From the NCBI GenBank assembly GCA_964469935.1, contig CAYXZQ010000042.1, positions 1 through 14,967 on the forward strand: a DNA stretch of 14,967 nt, read 5' to 3'. Each line of letters begins with the position of its first letter. Within the stretch, counting starts at the first letter, position 1. This document shows positions 12,580 through 14,967 of this stretch, piece by piece. The translations under genes were made by a program, and so were the position numbers. The notes beneath the pieces are model-generated. The model searched no databases and was not told where the DNA came from. It saw only the letters and a list, made by a program, of their open reading frames with translations. This stretch comes from CAYXZQ01 sp964469935 (GTDB lineage Archaea; Nanobdellota; Nanobdellia; Woesearchaeales; DSVV01).

Positions 12580-14967
12580 TGTCTTTTAGCTCCCTAACGA
12601 GTTTTGTCACGTATTCAGCGAACCTGTTGCCTTCTGCAGCGCTTATCCAGTTGAGCTTGAGCCTGTCGCTCGGCAGTCCAGTCTTGTCAGGCAGCTTCTT
12701 CTGCAGGGCTTCTATGCGCTTCTTTGCAAAGTGGTTGCCTGATATGTAATGGCAGTCGCTTGGCAGATGGCATCCGGTCACCCATACTATCTGCGCGCCT
12801 TTCTCAAACGCCCTCAGCACGAATTTCTCAGAAACGCGTCCTGAGCACATGACACGTATGACCCTTATCTCCGGGGGGTACTGGAACCTCGACACTCCTG
12901 CGAGGTCTGCGCCTGCATATGAACACCAATTGCAGCAGAATGCGAGTATCTTCTCCTTGGGCTTGTATGCAAGAGCAGCGTCTATCTGTGCCATTATCTG
13001 CTGGTCTGTGAAATGCTTCTGGTCAAGCGCGCTCACAGGGCATTCTGCAACGCACGTCCCGCAACCATGGCATTTGACCTCGTTGTGCACGCATTTCTTA
13101 TCAACCAATGTGTTCGCACCGTAGGGGCAGGCTCTCACGCACGCTCCGCAGCCGATGCATTTCTCCTTGTCGACAATGACAGTGATTCCTTCGATAAAGA
13201 CCTTGCCCTTGTTCATGGGGATCGCTGCCCGCGAAGCAGCTCCGCTAGCGCTTATCACGCTGTCCTTGATGTCTTTCGGGCTCTCTCCTGAGCCTGCCAG
13301 GTATATTCCGTCGCCAGGGCTGTCAAGGGGTTTTAATTTAGGGTGCGACTCCAGGTAGAACCCGTCATTGTTCCTCGGGATGTGGAGTATCTCGGATATC
13401 TCTTTCGACGATCTATGGGGCACCATGCCTGATGCGAGTATGGCCAGGTCCACTTCCTGGCGGAATGTCTCTTTTGTGAGCACGTCTTCGCCAACAAGCA
13501 CCGGGTTTTTGTCATTGCCTTCTTCTATGTGCGAGACCCTGCTCTTTATGAACTGCACCCCTGCGTTCCTTGCGCGCTGGTAGAGCTCTTCAAAGCCTTT
13601 GCCGAACGCCCGGATATCGATGTAGAATATGGAGACGTCTGCGTCAGGCACGTGTTCCTTTATCAATAATGAGAGCTTGATGGAATTCAGACAGCAGACA
13701 TTCGAGCAATACTCGTTCCCGCAGGTCTTGTCCCTCGATCCCACGCACTGCAGGAATGCGAATCTCTTTGCATGCTTTCCGTCCCGCCTGTTCAATACTC
13801 CGCCTGTGGGCCCTCCTGCGCAGACGATCCTCTCGAACTCGATGGAGTCTATGACATTCTCATACCTGCCGTAGCCGTATTCTGTCTTCTCGGCAGGGTT
13901 GAAGCTCTCGCACCCTGTTGCTACGATTATAGTCCCGACCTTGAACTTGTGGGTCTGCTCTTTCTGGGTGAAATCTATCGCGTTTCTTGCGCCGCAGACA
14001 TCAGCGCATTTGTAGCATTCGATGCACTTGTCAGGGTCGATATAGTATCTCTGCGGAACTGCCTGAGGAAAGAATGCTGATATGGCTTTCGAGGGCTTTA
14101 AGTCCCTCTCGAACTTGCTGGGTACTACAACAGGGCATTCAGGAGTGCACTCTCCGCAGCCCGTGCACTTGTCCATGTCCACGTATCTCGGCTTTGTGAC
14201 TGCTTTTACATGGAAATTGCCGATATAGCCTGTGACTTCCTTCACTTCTGTGAACGTAAGGAGCTTGATGTTCGGGTGTCTTCCGACATCCACAAGTTTC
14301 GGGCCCTCGATGCATATTGAGCAGTCCATTGTCGGGAAGGTCTTGTCAAGCTGTGCCATGCGCCCGCCTATGGATGGTTCTTTTTCGACTAAGTATACGG
14401 CGAATCCCATGTCGCCCAGGTCGAGGGCTGCCTGTCATCCTGCTATGCCTCCGCCGATTATGAGAGCCTTTTTTTCCACAGGCACGCCGATGTTCTCGAG
14501 CGGCTGAAGATGTCTTGCTTTTGCAACAGCCATTGCGACAATGTCTTTTGCCTTCTCAGTTGCTTTCTCCTTTTCCCAGAGATGCACCCATGAGCAGTGC
14601 TCCCTGATGTTCGCCATCTCCAGGAAATACGGGTTGAGCCCGACCTCTGTCAGGCATCTCCTGAATGTGGGCTCGTGCATCTTGGGCGAGCAGGCAGCGA
14701 CGATCACGCGGTTGACGCCATGGTCTTTTATGGCTTTTTTTATCGAGTCCTGGCCAGGGTCAGAGCATGAGTAGATGTTGTCGTCGGATAGGACTACGTC
14801 AGGCAGGGTCTTTGCATATTCTGTGACAGCCTTGACGTCGACGACTCCGCCGATGTTCTTTCCGCAGTGGCAGACGAACACGCCTACCTTCGGCGGGTCA
14901 TTTGATTCTGACTTCGGCTCTGCTGTGATGGTCTTTGCCTTAACTGTCTTCTTGGTCTTCTTTTCAG
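12563..14967 (-). CDS. hdrA: HdrA-MvhD fusion with an in-frame UGA (predicted selenoprotein; N-terminus off the right edge)
   Basis: Ignoring one UGA, 800 codons are open from the right edge to the TAA at 12563. The parts in order (numbered from the window edge) are: a Lys-rich lead of about 27 residues; the N-terminal HdrA domain (VFVCHCGKNIGG); FAD-binding GGGIAG-UGA-QAALDLGD with the UGA at residue 177; and SIGGRMAQLDKTFPT. Two [4Fe-4S] motifs follow (CTGCGECTPEC and CIECYKCADVC), then the HdrA-specific ligands with spacing C-x12-C-x3-CC (QCVGSR to CSNVCC) and two more ferredoxin motifs (CIGCGACVRAC and CHGCGTCVAEC). From about residue 672 a MvhD domain begins (CCNWCSYAGADLAG, CSGRVSEKF, GCHLPSDCHYISGN). 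HdrA holds the bifurcating FAD; MvhD links it to a hydrogenase or dehydrogenase. HdrA-MvhD fusions are known in other archaea. A sequencing error at the UGA is the alternative. Confidence 0.92.
14435..14437 (-). other. In-frame UGA, predicted selenocysteine codon of hdrA
   Basis: On the minus strand the codons run GGA-TGA-CAG within the motif GGGIAG-UGA-QAALDL, with continuous homology on both sides. HdrA is one of the known archaeal selenoproteins, and to my recollection its Sec/Cys lies in this FAD-motif position. TGC or TGT (Cys) is one base away from TGA. TGA ends several other genes here (hdrC, hdrB, cdc48), so it is not a reassigned sense codon genome-wide. Confidence 0.75.

Noticed and set aside
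14414..14434. A bacterial-type SECIS hairpin just after the hdrA UGA
   Set aside because: Only a 4-bp GC stem with a 7-nt loop and mismatched lower part. The sequence encodes conserved ALDLGD residues, so pairing by chance is likely; kept only as a possibility.
12563..14881. Two separate genes: an N-terminal HdrA fragment and a shortened HdrA starting at the ATG at 14410
   Set aside because: The second would lack the FAD-binding glycine motif. The frame is continuous across the single UGA, with homology on both sides.

Overview
The window is archaeal. It encodes GatD (archaeal Glu-tRNA(Gln) amidotransferase), deoxyhypusine synthase, a Cdc48/VAT-type double AAA+ ATPase, a SFM1/DUF431 SPOUT methyltransferase and a HdrABC heterodisulfide-reductase-type module. 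Most first genes of transcription units carry an A/T-rich TATA box centred about 25-28 bp before the start codon, as in leaderless archaeal transcripts. I cannot place the lineage more precisely. Many short conserved hypotheticals and small membrane proteins, plus a Cdc48 with a lineage-type insertion, would fit an uncultivated DPANN-like or euryarchaeal genome, but that is inference.

Layout from left to right. Positions 1-2786 hold minus-strand genes: gatD (runs off the left edge), a small membrane protein, a zinc-ribbon plus SPOUT methyltransferase pair, and a one-TM protein. Positions 2829-5794 hold cdc48 and a short conserved protein, also on the minus strand. Deoxyhypusine synthase (6064-6978, plus) converges on a four-TM membrane protein. 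Positions 7511-9201 form a tight minus-strand operon of two paralogous helical proteins and a MinD-like ATPase. A lone hypothetical gene (9402-9812) follows. The plus strand then carries a Nudix hydrolase, a Cys-rich DUF3795 protein and a two-TM DUF5668-like peptide. The right end (11049 to the edge) is an overlapping minus-strand operon, hdrA-mvhD fusion, hdrC, hdrB and a small membrane protein.

The strongest unusual signals are four. (1) hdrA is interrupted by an in-frame UGA in the FAD-binding motif GGGIAG-UGA-QAA, which is best read as selenocysteine. UGA is nevertheless the stop codon of hdrC and hdrB on the same message, and gene overlaps leave no 3' UTR directly after hdrA for an archaeal SECIS. 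(2) A family of three dispersed elements of about 132-137 bp (5874-6010, 9260-9391, 9875-10009) shares inverted-repeat ends, two internal hairpins with compensatory changes and a conserved GACGT loop. (3) An unrelated 160-bp element of similar design (755-914) has a perfect 12-bp outer stem around five hairpins. (4) All four elements end about 20-28 bp from the TATA box of a neighbouring gene, six promoters in all, so they look like either promoter-targeted MITE-like insertions or a promoter-linked structured DNA/RNA element.

Functionally, the hdr operon would encode a soluble electron-bifurcating or confurcating complex whose MvhD part takes electrons from a hydrogenase or other dehydrogenase not seen here. 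The rest is housekeeping (tRNA charging, eIF5A modification, protein unfolding) interspersed with uncharacterised operons.
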